Source: Enterovirga sp.
Lineage (GTDB): Bacteria; Pseudomonadota; Alphaproteobacteria; Rhizobiales; Beijerinckiaceae
Assembly (NCBI GenBank): GCA_028290385.1
Contig: JAQGJZ010000199.1
Coordinates: forward strand, 1-9,951
Reading direction: 5' to 3'
DNA: 9,951 bases
Shown here one piece after another: positions 1 through 7,847 of this stretch (the stretch's first letter is position 1; every line of letters starts with the position of its first letter). The translations under genes were made by a program, and so were the position numbers. A model generated the notes under the pieces. The model was not told the DNA's origin and made no database searches. It was given only the letters and a program-made list of their open reading frames with translations.

Positions 1-1154
1 ACCTGCGCCAGCCGGCAGTGGCCGCGCACGTGCTCCAAGCCTTGAGGTTCGGGGTCGACGAGTACCATGTCGACGGCTTCCGGGTCGACCTCGGCAGCAC
101 GCTCGCCCGCAACCCCTACGACTTCGATCGCGAGAGCCCGTTCTTTGCCGGGCTCGCGGCGGATCCCGTTCTGTCGCGGGTCAAGCTGATCGCCGAACCC
201 TGGGATATCGGCGAAGGCGGCTACCGGCTGGGCGCCTTTCCGCCGCCCTTTGGCGAGTGGAACGACGTGTTCCGCGACTCGGTCCGGCGCTTCTGGCGCG
301 GCGAGCCGGGCCAGCTCCCGCCCCTCGTGCGGGCCGTCGCCGGATCGCGCGAGATCCTGGAGGCCAGCGGCCGCGGGCCGGCCGCGTCGGTCAATTACGT
401 CACGTCGCATGACGGCTACACGCTGGAAGACCTCGTCACATACGAGCAGCGCCACAACTGGCAGAACGGCGAGCAGAACCGGGACGGCCACGGCCACAAC
501 CATTCCTGGAATTGCGGCGTCGAGGGGCCTACGGCCGACCCGGCCATCCGGACCCTGCGCAGCCGGCAGAAGCGCAACCTGCTCGCGACCGTGTTGCTCG
601 CGCAGGGCGTGCCGATGCTGCTCATGGGCGACGAGCTGTCCCGCAGCCAGGGCGGCAACAACAACGCCTATTGCCAGGACAACGCGGTCAACTGGCTCGA
701 CTGGGAGACGGGCAGGGCGGCCGACCCCGACCTGCCGGACTTCGTCGCCCACCTTCTCGCCCTGCGGCGCGCGCACGCCGCTCTGCACCGCTCAACGTTC
801 TTTGACGGCGTTGCCGATCCCGCCACGGGTCTCCGGGACGTGCACTGGCTCGCCACGTCGGCAGCCGAGCTGTCCCCGGCCGACTGGCACGATGGCGAAC
901 GGCGCATCCTGTGCATGGTGAGCGGCAGCGATGCCGAGGACGGCCAAACCCTGTTCGCGGTCCTGAATGCCGCGCCGGATCCGGTCCCGGTCATCCTCCC
1001 GAATCTCGGATCGGAGGGGTGGGTTCCGATCCTCGACACCACGCTGCCGACCGGACAACCGGACGGTCCCGAACGTACCCTCGCGGCCGGAGGAACCTTC
1101 GTTGCCGGGCCTCGTTCGGTGATACTCTTCCGGGGCATCAAGCAAACAGGATAG
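1..1154 (+). CDS. glgX: Glycogen debranching enzyme GlgX/TreX, C-terminal part (5' end outside window)
   Basis: This is the last ~384 residues of a GH13 isoamylase-type debranching enzyme, which hydrolyses alpha-1,6 branches of glycogen or limit dextrin in the cytoplasm. The reading frame enters at the left edge, so the N-terminal CBM48-like domain and the first barrel strands are missing. The three catalytic carboxylates are visible: the nucleophile Asp in VDGFRVDL (codon 87-89), the acid/base Glu in IAEPWDIG (195-197) and the third Asp in TSHDGYTLEDLV (411-413). GDELSRSQGGNNNAYCQDN (from about 627) is a hallmark of GlgX/TreX. The C-terminal beta-sandwich runs to TAG at 1152-1154. E. coli GlgX is about 657 residues, so roughly 60% is seen here. 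It lies 4 bp upstream of treZ. In treY-treZ clusters this enzyme is often named TreX, and the sequence alone does not separate the two names. The first in-frame ATG/GTG codons here are internal, not starts. Confidence 0.93.
   Translation, partial: LRQPAVAAHVLQALRFGVDEYHVDGFRVDLGSTLARNPYDFDRESPFFAGLAADPVLSRVKLIAEPWDIGEGGYRLGAFPPPFGEWNDVFRDSVRRFWRGEPGQLPPLVRAVAGSREILEASGRGPAASVNYVTSHDGYTLEDLVTYEQRHNWQNGEQNRDGHGHNHSWNCGVEGPTADPAIRTLRSRQKRNLLATVLLAQGVPMLLMGDELSRSQGGNNNAYCQDNAVNWLDWETGRAADPDLPDFVAHLLALRRAHAALHRSTFFDGVADPATGLRDVHWLATSAAELSPADWHDGERRILCMVSGSDAEDGQTLFAVLNAAPDPVPVILPNLGSEGWVPILDTTLPTGQPDGPERTLAAGGTFVAGPRSVILFRGIKQTG
1148..1151 (+). promoter_or_regulatory. Ribosome binding site of treZ
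   Basis: AGGA sits 7 nt before the ATG at 1159, inside the last codons of glgX. It favours 1159 over the in-frame ATG at 1177. The spacing is seen directly; use as an RBS is inferred. Confidence 0.5.
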
Positions 1155-1158
1155 GACC

Positions 1159-2982
1159 ATGCGGCGGCGGCATGCGATGCCGTTCGGGGCGGAGATCGGC
1201 GACCGCGGCGTGCGGTTTGCGCTCTGGGCTCCGAGTGCGAACAATGTTGCTGTGGTGCTCGACGGCGCCGAACACGACATGCCCGATGTCGGTGGCGGAT
1301 GGCGCCGGCTCCTCGTCCCCGAGGCGAAGCACGGCAGCCGCTACGGCTTTCGGATCAATGGTGGCGAGGCGCTCGTTCCCGACCCCGCCTCGCGCTTCCA
1401 GCCCGAGGACGTGTCGGGCCTGAGCGAGGTCATCGATCCGCGCACCTACGAATGGCAGGACCGCGGCTGGGCGGGCCGGCCCTGGGAAGAGGCCGTCATC
1501 TACGAGGCGCATGTCGGCACGGCGACGCCGGAGGGCACCTACGCGGCCCTCGCCGGCAAGCTGGAGGCCCTGCGCGAGCTCGGGATCACGGCGATCGAGC
1601 TGCTGCCGCTCGCCGATTTCGCGGGCAGCCGGAACTGGGGCTACGACGGCGTGCTGCCCTATGCGCCGGACTCGGTCTATGGCCGGCCGGAGGACCTGAA
1701 GCGCCTGGTCGACCGGGCGCATTCGCTCGGCATCATGGTCATGATCGACGTGGTCTATAACCACTTCGGTCCGGCCGGGAATTATCTCAGCCAATACGCC
1801 GCGCAGTTCTTCACCGAGCGCCACCAGACCCCGTGGGGCGCCGGGCTGAACTTCGACGGGCGCGAAGGGCGGCCAGTCCGCGACTTCTTCATCCACAACG
1901 CCCTGTACTGGATCGAGGAGTTCAACGTGGACGGGCTGCGCTTCGACGCCGTCCACGCGATCCTGGACGACAGCGAGGAGAACATCCTGGCCGAACTCGC
2001 GCAGCGCGCGCGGGCCGTGGCGCCGGGCCGGCACATCCACCTCGTCCTCGAGAACGAGAAGAACGAGGCTCGCTGGCTCGAGCGCAACGAGAGCGGCAAG
2101 CCGAAGCTGCACACGGCGCAGTGGAACGACGACATCCACCATTGCTGGCACGTGCTGCTGACGGGCGAGAGCGAGGCCTATTACCAGGACTTTGCAGACA
2201 AGCCGGTGGAGCGCCTCGTGCGCTGCCTTTCCGAAGGGTTCGGCTACCAGGGCGACCCGTCGGCGCATGCCGGCGGCAAGCTGCGGGGCGAGCCTTCCGG
2301 CCACCTGCCGCCCTCGGCCTTCGTGGCGTTTCTCCAGAACCACGATCAGATCGGCAATCGCGCGTTCGGCGACCGGCTCTCGGCGCTCGCCGATCCGAAC
2401 CGGCTGGCGCTGGCGCGGGCGGGCCTGCTGCTCGCGCCGCAGATCCCGAGGCTGTTCATGGGCGAGGAATGGTCGGCCTCCGCGCCCTACCAGTTCTTTG
2501 TCGATTTCGCGCCCGACGAGGACCTGTCCCGCGCCGTGCGGGAAGGGCGGCGGCGCGAGTTCCAGCACTTCGCGGCGTTCAGCGCGCCGGGCGCCTCCGA
2601 GAGCATCCCGGACCCGACCGCGGAATCCACGTTCACGCGCTCGACGCTTGATTGGGACGAGGCGGGGCGCGATCCGCATGCCGCCGTGCTGGCCGATACG
2701 CGCCGGCTTCTGGCGCTGCGGCGCGAGCACGTCGTGCCGCTGACCAAGACGCCCTATCGGGGCGCGGAGGGCCGCATGCCAACGCCGCGCTCGGTCGACG
2801 TGACCTGGCGCTTCGAAGGCGGCACCCTGCGGTTTGTCGCCAATTTCGGCGCCGAAGCCGTGGAACTCGAAGGCCCGCATTCCGGTCGTGTGATCTGGGC
2901 GAGCCCAGGCATCGATCAGGCCGCGCCGGGCCCGCTGCTCCCGGCCTGGGCCGGGTTTTTCACCACCGGAGACACGGGATGA
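1159..2982 (+). CDS. treZ: Malto-oligosyltrehalose trehalohydrolase TreZ
   Basis: A 607-residue cytoplasmic GH13_10 enzyme that hydrolyses the alpha-1,4 bond next to the terminal trehalose of malto-oligosyltrehalose, releasing trehalose (EC 3.2.1.141). Residues about 8-95 form the N-terminal E-set/CBM48-like domain (GVRFALWAPSANNVAVVLDG). The barrel begins near YEAHVGTATPEGTY (residue 115). Conserved regions are all present: MIDVVYNHFGPAGNYL (D197, N201, H202), NVDGLRFDAVHAI (nucleophile D263), LVLENEKNEARWL (acid/base E298) and FLQNHDQIGNRAFGDRL (D396). A C-terminal beta domain follows from about residue 510. Length is normal for the family (about 580-600). The ATG at 1159 follows an AGGA; an ATG at 1177 (MPFGAEIG) is the alternative start and would remove a short Arg-rich extension. 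The gene begins 4 bp after glgX, and its stop overlaps the start of the next gene by ATGA. Identification is firm; the exact start is less certain. Confidence 0.96.
   Translation: MRRRHAMPFGAEIGDRGVRFALWAPSANNVAVVLDGAEHDMPDVGGGWRRLLVPEAKHGSRYGFRINGGEALVPDPASRFQPEDVSGLSEVIDPRTYEWQDRGWAGRPWEEAVIYEAHVGTATPEGTYAALAGKLEALRELGITAIELLPLADFAGSRNWGYDGVLPYAPDSVYGRPEDLKRLVDRAHSLGIMVMIDVVYNHFGPAGNYLSQYAAQFFTERHQTPWGAGLNFDGREGRPVRDFFIHNALYWIEEFNVDGLRFDAVHAILDDSEENILAELAQRARAVAPGRHIHLVLENEKNEARWLERNESGKPKLHTAQWNDDIHHCWHVLLTGESEAYYQDFADKPVERLVRCLSEGFGYQGDPSAHAGGKLRGEPSGHLPPSAFVAFLQNHDQIGNRAFGDRLSALADPNRLALARAGLLLAPQIPRLFMGEEWSASAPYQFFVDFAPDEDLSRAVREGRRREFQHFAAFSAPGASESIPDPTAESTFTRSTLDWDEAGRDPHAAVLADTRRLLALRREHVVPLTKTPYRGAEGRMPTPRSVDVTWRFEGGTLRFVANFGAEAVELEGPHSGRVIWASPGIDQAAPGPLLPAWAGFFTTGDTG
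2968..2971 (+). promoter_or_regulatory. Ribosome binding site of malQ-treY
   Basis: GGAG lies inside the 3' end of treZ, 7 nt before the ATG at 2979, which overlaps the treZ stop as ATGA. It decides this start over the far-upstream open frame and over the next in-frame ATG at 2997. Translational coupling to treZ is inferred. Confidence 0.6.
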
Positions 2983-5042
2983 GCGGTTTGGACAGCATGA
3001 TCGACCGGCTTTCCGAGCTGGTCGGCATCCCAATCCGCTACACGGACGCCTACGGACAACCTGTCGAGATCGAGCCAGCCCGCAGGGCCGGCATCCTCTC
3101 CCATCTCGGCTTCCCGGCGGGGAGCGAGGCGGAGGCGCGCGACAGCCTTGGCCGCATCGAGGCGCATCGCAACGGCCTTGTGCCCAAGGTGATGACGCTG
3201 TCGCCGCGGCGGCCGGCCGACATCCGGGTGCGCGGCGCGGCGGCCGAGCGGGCCACCTGGCGGCTCACGGACGAAGCTGGGCGGGTGCGCGAGGGTCGCG
3301 CCGCCCGGGGCGGCGTGCTGCGCCTGCCTGTGCTGTCCGAGGGATATTTCACGCTCGACGTGGAGGCCGGCGGCGCGCGCGCGCGCTCAACCGTGATCGT
3401 CGCGCCCGATCGCTGCTGGCAGCCCGGCTGGATGCGTCGGGGCGGCCGCGCCTGGGGCCTCGCCGCGCAGGTTTATTCCTTCCGCTCCGCCGCCAACCTG
3501 GGCGTCGGCAGCTATGCGGATGTCGCGGAGGCGGCATCGGGCGCCGGGCCGCTCGGCGCCTCGTTCCTCGGCCTCAGCCCGGTCCACGCGCTGTTCTCCG
3601 CCGACCGGAGCAAGACCTCGCCGTATTCGCCCTCGTCACGGCTGTTTCTCGAGACCATCCACATCGACCCGAAGGCGGTGCCGGGTTTCGCCGGAAGCCG
3701 GGCCGCGCAGCTTCTGGCCGATCAGGGCCGGGCGGCCCGGATCGCGGCTTTGCGCGATGCGGCCCTCGTCGACCACGCCGGCGTCTGGGCCGAACTCTCG
3801 CCCGTGCTGGAGGCGCTCTGGGACGAGCGGGGGCGCGCGCCGGACGAGGCGTTCGAGGCGTTTCGCCGCGAGGAAGGCGACAAGCTCGCCGCCCACGCCA
3901 CGTTCGAAGCGCTGCACGAGCATTTCCGCACCGAAGGTCGCTGGTGGCTCGGCGATTGGCCGGAGGCGTACCGGCAACCCGGCTCCGAGGCGGTCCGGCA
4001 CTTCGCGGCCGAGAAGCACGATCGCGTCGCCTACCATGCGTGGCTGCAATACCTGGCCGACAGGCAGCTCGCCCGGGCGTGCGAAGCCGCAAAGGGCGCC
4101 GGCATGTCGCTCGGCCTCTACCGCGACCTCGCGGTCGGGTCCGACCGCGGCGGCTCGGAGATCTGGTCGCATCCCGAGCGGTTTGCCGAAACACTTTCGA
4201 TCGGCGCGCCGCCGGACCTGCTGGCCCCCCACGGCCAGGATTGGGGCCTGCCGCCGCTGAACCCCATCGTGCTGGAAGAGCAGGGGCTCGCAGCGTTCCG
4301 CGACCTCGTGCAGGCGAACATGCGCCATGCCGGCGCGATCCGGATCGACCACGCGTTCCAGCTGCAGCGCCTGTACCTGATCCCGGTCGGCCAGAGTGGG
4401 GCGGCCGGCGCCTATGTGAACTACCCGTTCGAGGCGATGCTCGCCGTGCTGCGGCTCGAGAGCAATCGCTCCAAGGCGCTGGTCATCGCCGAGGATCTCG
4501 GAACCGGCCCGGAGGGCTTCTCCGACGCGATCATGCACTCGGGCATCCTCAGCTACCGCGTGCTCGCCTTCGAGCGGACCGAAGGCCTCGGCTTCAAGTC
4601 GCCCGCCGAGTATCCGCGCGATGCGCTCGCCGTGATCACGACGCACGACCTGCCGACCTTTGTCGGCTGGTGGCACGGGCTCGACACGGATCTGCGCCAG
4701 AATCTCGGCCTCTACGACCCCGAGCGCGGGCAGAAGGAGCGGACCGAGCGGGTCCAGGAGCGGGAGAAGCTCGCCGAGGCGCTGTGTGCCGAGAAGCTGC
4801 TGTCCTCGCCCGAGCCGCCGGAGCAGCCGCCGACCGAAGCCGTGATGCGCTTCCTCGCCCGGACGCCCTCCGCCCTGAACGCGATCCAGTACGAGGACGT
4901 GCTCGGCTCGCGCAGCCAGCCGAACGTGCCCGGCACGACCGAGGGCCATCCGAACTGGCGCCGGAAGCTCGACGTCGAGCTTTCGGAGATCCACACGCCG
5001 GGTGGTCCGCTCGGCAAGGTGGCGGCGGCCGTGTCGGCGGAG
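2979..5042 (+). other. malQ: MalQ (GH77) domain of the fusion protein, approximate bounds
   Basis: The domain follows the proteobacterial MalQ plan. An N-terminal region (residues 1-140) is followed by the barrel entry AWGLAAQVYSFRSAANLGVG and by LSPVHALF and SPYSPSSRLFLE. Next come GLYRDLAVGSDRGGSEIW and then GAIRIDHAFQLQRLYLIP with the nucleophile D457 (codon 4347). VIAEDLGTGP holds the acid/base E505 (codon 4491), and TTHDLPTFVGWW holds D557 (codon 4647). The C-terminal signature PNWRRKLDVELSEI is at residue 658 onward. Motif order and spacing match my recollection of E. coli MalQ, including its C-terminus, so the domain is complete. The end at 5042 is approximate. Confidence 0.9.
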
Positions 5043-7847
5043 GCGCGGGGCACGCGGGCCAGCACCAGCCCGCTCGCATCACCTGCGCCGCGCGCCACCT
5101 ATCGCTTCCAGTTCCACAAGGACTTCACCTTCGACGACGCGATCGCGGCGCTGCCCTACCTGAAGAAGCTCGGTGTCAGCCACGTTTATTCCTCGCCGAT
5201 CGCCACGGCGCGGCCCGGCTCCACGCACGGCTACGACATCGTCGACCCGTCCTCGATCAACCCGGAACTCGGCGGCGAGGAGGGTTTTTACCGCCTCTCG
5301 GACGCCCTGAAGGAGCACGGGCTCGGGCTGATCCTCGACGTCGTACCGAACCATCTCGGCGTCGGCGGGGCGGACAATCCCTGGTGGCTCTCCACCCTCG
5401 AATGGGGCCAGCTCTCGCCGCATGCGCGCGCCTTCGACATCGATTGGGAGCGGCTCGGCGCTACCGGAAAGCTGATCATTCCGGTGCTTGGCGACCGCTA
5501 CGGCGACGCGCTCGAAAAGGGCGATCTCAAGCTCGCCTTCGACGAGGCGGAAGGCGCGTTCAGCGTCTGGCATTACGAGCACAAGCTGCCCCTGACGCCG
5601 CTCTCCTACCCGCTCGTGCTCGATCGGGCCCTCGCGGCGCTGGACGAGCTGGAGGGACAGGCGGAGCTCATCGCGGTGTCGGACCAGCTCCGCACCATGG
5701 CCGAGGAGACCGCGCCCGAGCGCCGGGCGGCGTTCCCGGAGGAGGCCGAGCTCCTGAAGCGCCGGCTCGCCGCTGCGGTTGCCAATTCGGACGCGCTGCG
5801 CGCCGCGCTGGAGCGGGCCGTCGCCGTGGTCAACGGCGTGCCGGGCCTGCCCGAAAGCTTCGGCACGCTTCACCGCATCCTGGAGATGCAATCCTACCGC
5901 CCGGCGCATTGGCGGGTGGCCGCGAGCGACATCAACTATCGCCGCTTCTTCGACATCAACGGCCTCGGGGGCATCCGGGTCGAGCTGCCCGAGATCTTCG
6001 ACGCCGCGCATGCGCTCGCCTTCCGGCTCGTGCGCGAGGGCCGCATCCAGGGCCTGCGCATCGACCATATCGACGGCCTCGCCGACCCCGAAGGCTACGT
6101 CCAGAAGCTGCAGAGCGTCGTCGGGCCGGGCTTCTACATCGTGGTCGAGAAGATCCTGGAACCCGGCGAGCCGCTGCGCGCCTGGCCGATCGCCGGCACG
6201 ACCGGCTACGACGTGCTGAACCTGATCGACGGCGTCTTTGTCGACACCGCGGCGGCCGACAGCTTCGAGCGCATCTACCGCGATTTTTCGGGCGTGGAGG
6301 GCTCCTACCAGGAGCAGCTGCATGCCGCGAAGGTGTCGATCCTGGTCGCCAGCTTCGCGAGCGAGCTCGAGGTGCTGGTATCCGACCTCAAGCGTATCGC
6401 CGACGGCGACCGGCGGACGCGCGACTACACGGTGTATGCGATCCGGGTCGCGCTGGTTGAGATCATCGCGCGCTTCCCGGTGTACCGCTCCTACATCACG
6501 GACGAACCCTCGCCCGAGGATGTGGAGCTGATCGAGACCACGGTCGCGGCCGCCAAGCGCCGCAGCTCGCTGCCCGACCGCTCCGTGCACGACTTCGCGG
6601 CTGCGGCCCTGCTCGGCCGGGTCGAGACCGAAGGCCCGGGCCGCCCGCCGCCGGACCATGTCGCCCGCTTCCGGCGCCGCTTCCAGCAGCTCACCGGCCC
6701 CGTGATGGCGAAGAGCCTGGAGGACACGCTCTTCTACCGCTACGCCCGGCTGATCTCGCTGAATGAGGTCGGCGGCGACCCGGGCCATTTCGGCACCTCG
6801 CTGGCCGAGTTCCACAAGGCCAACCAGGAGCGCATGCGGTCCTGGCCGAGCGCCATGATCGCGACCGCGACGCACGACACCAAGCGCGGCGAGGATGCGC
6901 GGGCGCGCCTCAACGCCCTGTCCGAGATGCCGGACGTGTGGCGCGAGGCGCTGGAGCGGTGGCGCGAGGTGGCGGAGCCTCATCTTGGCAAGGCCGACGG
7001 CGCCGTCGCGCCCGACCCCAACGACCAGTACATGCTGCTGCAATCGCTGCTCGGGGCCTTCCCGCTCGAACTGCTCGACCGGGACGACGCGGAGCAGCTC
7101 GAAAGCTTCCGCACGCGCTTCCACGGCTATGTCGAAAAGGCGCTGCGCGAGGCGAAGCGGCATTCGAGCTGGGTGAACCCGAACGAGGCCTACGAGAAGG
7201 CCGCGATGGCGCTGGTCGATGCCTGCCTCGCGCCCGGCAGCGCGTTTCTGGCGGCGTTCCGGCCGCTGCTGAAGCGCTTGTCGGTCGCCGGCATGGTCAA
7301 CGGGCTCGGCCGCACCGTGCTGAAATGCACGCTCCCGGGCGTGCCGGACACCTATCAGGGCACCGGTTTTTGGGATTTCTCGCTGGTCGATCCCGACAAC
7401 CGGCGCCCCGTCGATTACCCGGCGCGGGCGGCGGCGCTCGCACGCGGCGGCTCGGCGGAGGCCCTTCTGGAATCGTGGCCGGACGGGGCGATCAAGCAGC
7501 ACGTGCTCGCCCGGCTCCTGAGCGACCGCGCAGCCGCGCCGGAACTCTACGCCCAGGGCAGCTATGAACCGCTCGGGGAGCGCGAGCCGAATGCAAGCGT
7601 CCTGGCCTTCCGGCGCAAGCTCGGCGGGGAGGAACTCGTGGTCGCCGTGGCGCGGCTCGCGACCGGCATCGCGGGCGCAGAGGGGCTGCCGGTCGGGGCC
7701 GCATGGGGCGAGGCCGCGATCAGGCTGCCGCAGGGGCGCTGGCGCAGCCTGCTCGACGACCGGGATGTCGAGATCGGGGCCGATGGGCTCGCGGCGCGGG
7801 AGCTTTTCGCCGTGCTGCCCGTTTCGGTCCTGAGGAGGACCGAATGA
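2979..7847 (+). CDS. treY: Fusion of 4-alpha-glucanotransferase (MalQ) and malto-oligosyltrehalose synthase (TreY)
   Basis: A 1622-residue cytoplasmic bifunctional enzyme. Residues 1 to about 690 are a complete GH77 amylomaltase that disproportionates malto-oligosaccharides (EC 2.4.1.25). Residues about 703-1622 are a complete GH13_26 synthase that turns the reducing-end alpha-1,4 bond into alpha-1,1 to give malto-oligosyltrehalose (EC 5.4.99.15). Both active sites look intact: MalQ D457, E505 and D557; TreY D1029, E1057 and D1300. The join is a short Ala/Ser/Thr/Pro-rich linker. The frame remains open upstream to 2652, but that stretch is a shadow of treZ. The ATG at 2979 gives the expected MalQ N-terminus (MSGLDSMIDRLSELVGIPIR) and has a GGAG 7 nt ahead. 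The gene overlaps treZ and the glgE-type gene by ATGA on both sides. From memory, MalQ-TreY fusions exist in other alphaproteobacteria, so the architecture is uncommon but probably not new. MalQ probably rebuilds chains long enough for TreY from the short remnants that TreZ leaves (inference). Confidence 0.95.
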   Translation: MSGLDSMIDRLSELVGIPIRYTDAYGQPVEIEPARRAGILSHLGFPAGSEAEARDSLGRIEAHRNGLVPKVMTLSPRRPADIRVRGAAAERATWRLTDEAGRVREGRAARGGVLRLPVLSEGYFTLDVEAGGARARSTVIVAPDRCWQPGWMRRGGRAWGLAAQVYSFRSAANLGVGSYADVAEAASGAGPLGASFLGLSPVHALFSADRSKTSPYSPSSRLFLETIHIDPKAVPGFAGSRAAQLLADQGRAARIAALRDAALVDHAGVWAELSPVLEALWDERGRAPDEAFEAFRREEGDKLAAHATFEALHEHFRTEGRWWLGDWPEAYRQPGSEAVRHFAAEKHDRVAYHAWLQYLADRQLARACEAAKGAGMSLGLYRDLAVGSDRGGSEIWSHPERFAETLSIGAPPDLLAPHGQDWGLPPLNPIVLEEQGLAAFRDLVQANMRHAGAIRIDHAFQLQRLYLIPVGQSGAAGAYVNYPFEAMLAVLRLESNRSKALVIAEDLGTGPEGFSDAIMHSGILSYRVLAFERTEGLGFKSPAEYPRDALAVITTHDLPTFVGWWHGLDTDLRQNLGLYDPERGQKERTERVQEREKLAEALCAEKLLSSPEPPEQPPTEAVMRFLARTPSALNAIQYEDVLGSRSQPNVPGTTEGHPNWRRKLDVELSEIHTPGGPLGKVAAAVSAEARGTRASTSPLASPAPRATYRFQFHKDFTFDDAIAALPYLKKLGVSHVYSSPIATARPGSTHGYDIVDPSSINPELGGEEGFYRLSDALKEHGLGLILDVVPNHLGVGGADNPWWLSTLEWGQLSPHARAFDIDWERLGATGKLIIPVLGDRYGDALEKGDLKLAFDEAEGAFSVWHYEHKLPLTPLSYPLVLDRALAALDELEGQAELIAVSDQLRTMAEETAPERRAAFPEEAELLKRRLAAAVANSDALRAALERAVAVVNGVPGLPESFGTLHRILEMQSYRPAHWRVAASDINYRRFFDINGLGGIRVELPEIFDAAHALAFRLVREGRIQGLRIDHIDGLADPEGYVQKLQSVVGPGFYIVVEKILEPGEPLRAWPIAGTTGYDVLNLIDGVFVDTAAADSFERIYRDFSGVEGSYQEQLHAAKVSILVASFASELEVLVSDLKRIADGDRRTRDYTVYAIRVALVEIIARFPVYRSYITDEPSPEDVELIETTVAAAKRRSSLPDRSVHDFAAAALLGRVETEGPGRPPPDHVARFRRRFQQLTGPVMAKSLEDTLFYRYARLISLNEVGGDPGHFGTSLAEFHKANQERMRSWPSAMIATATHDTKRGEDARARLNALSEMPDVWREALERWREVAEPHLGKADGAVAPDPNDQYMLLQSLLGAFPLELLDRDDAEQLESFRTRFHGYVEKALREAKRHSSWVNPNEAYEKAAMALVDACLAPGSAFLAAFRPLLKRLSVAGMVNGLGRTVLKCTLPGVPDTYQGTGFWDFSLVDPDNRRPVDYPARAAALARGGSAEALLESWPDGAIKQHVLARLLSDRAAAPELYAQGSYEPLGEREPNASVLAFRRKLGGEELVVAVARLATGIAGAEGLPVGAAWGEAAIRLPQGRWRSLLDDRDVEIGADGLAARELFAVLPVSVLRRTE
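5043..5087 (+). other. Interdomain linker between MalQ and TreY
   Basis: About 15 residues, rich in Ala, Ser, Thr and Pro (GTRASTSPLASP), separate the end of the MalQ fold from the ATYRFQFHKDF start of TreY. Composition and the lack of hydrophobic periodicity suggest a flexible tether. No stop or frameshift interrupts it. Confidence 0.7.
5088..7847 (+). other. treY: TreY (GH13_26) domain of the fusion protein
   Basis: The domain starts exactly where free-standing TreY proteins start (PRATYRFQFHKDFTFDDA, then VSHVYSSPIATARPGSTHGY). The conserved regions are ILDVVPNHLGV (D787, N791, H792), GLRIDHIDGLADPEGY (nucleophile D1029, codon 6063), YIVVEKILEPGE (acid/base E1057, codon 6147) and TATHDTKRGEDARARL (D1300, codon 6876). 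The late TreY signature SLVDPDNRRPVDY lies near residue 1467, and the C-terminal beta domain runs to the stop. About 918 residues is at the long end for the family. One departure: the segment recalled as YQGTE in most TreY proteins reads YQGTG here (G1463). Confidence 0.92.
7832..7839 (+). promoter_or_regulatory. Strong Shine-Dalgarno for the GH13-GlgE gene
   Basis: GAGGAGGA, near-perfect anti-SD complement, lies within the last codons of treY with 5 nt between AGGAGG and the ATG at 7844. The ATG overlaps the treY stop as ATGA. It is the best ribosome binding site in the window and fixes the start of the last gene. Confidence 0.75.

Noticed and set aside
2652..2978. Upstream extension of the malQ-treY frame to 2652
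   Set aside because: It overlaps the treZ C-terminus, gives an Arg-rich peptide unrelated to MalQ, and lacks the good RBS found before 2979.
1138..3033. A 631-codon minus-strand open frame opposite treZ
   Set aside because: It is antisense to an unambiguous TreZ, has a compositionally biased product, and shows no family motif.
3636..4994. A 452-codon minus-strand open frame opposite the MalQ domain
   Set aside because: It is a GC-driven shadow of MalQ. The product is Arg/Gly/Leu/Val-rich and has no recognisable motif.
5031..5033. In-frame GTG near the MalQ/TreY junction as a separate treY start
   Set aside because: There is no convincing Shine-Dalgarno before it and no ATG near the junction. 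The frame is continuous from malQ, so independent initiation is not supported.
4980..5095. The MalQ-TreY fusion as an assembly or frameshift artefact
   Set aside because: Both domains are in the same frame through a plausible linker. The MalQ C-terminus and TreY N-terminus are both complete, and no remnant start or stop of separate genes is seen.
3944..6460. An 838-codon plus-strand open frame in another phase, inside malQ-treY
   Set aside because: The Arg/Ala/Gly/Pro-rich product is typical of out-of-phase reading in GC-rich DNA. The main frame carries the enzyme motifs through the whole interval.
5079..7502. An 807-codon open frame on the minus strand opposite treY
   Set aside because: It mirrors the codon structure of a real GC-rich gene. 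The product is Arg/Ala/Gly/Val-rich with no recognisable domain, while the plus strand encodes TreY with all catalytic motifs.
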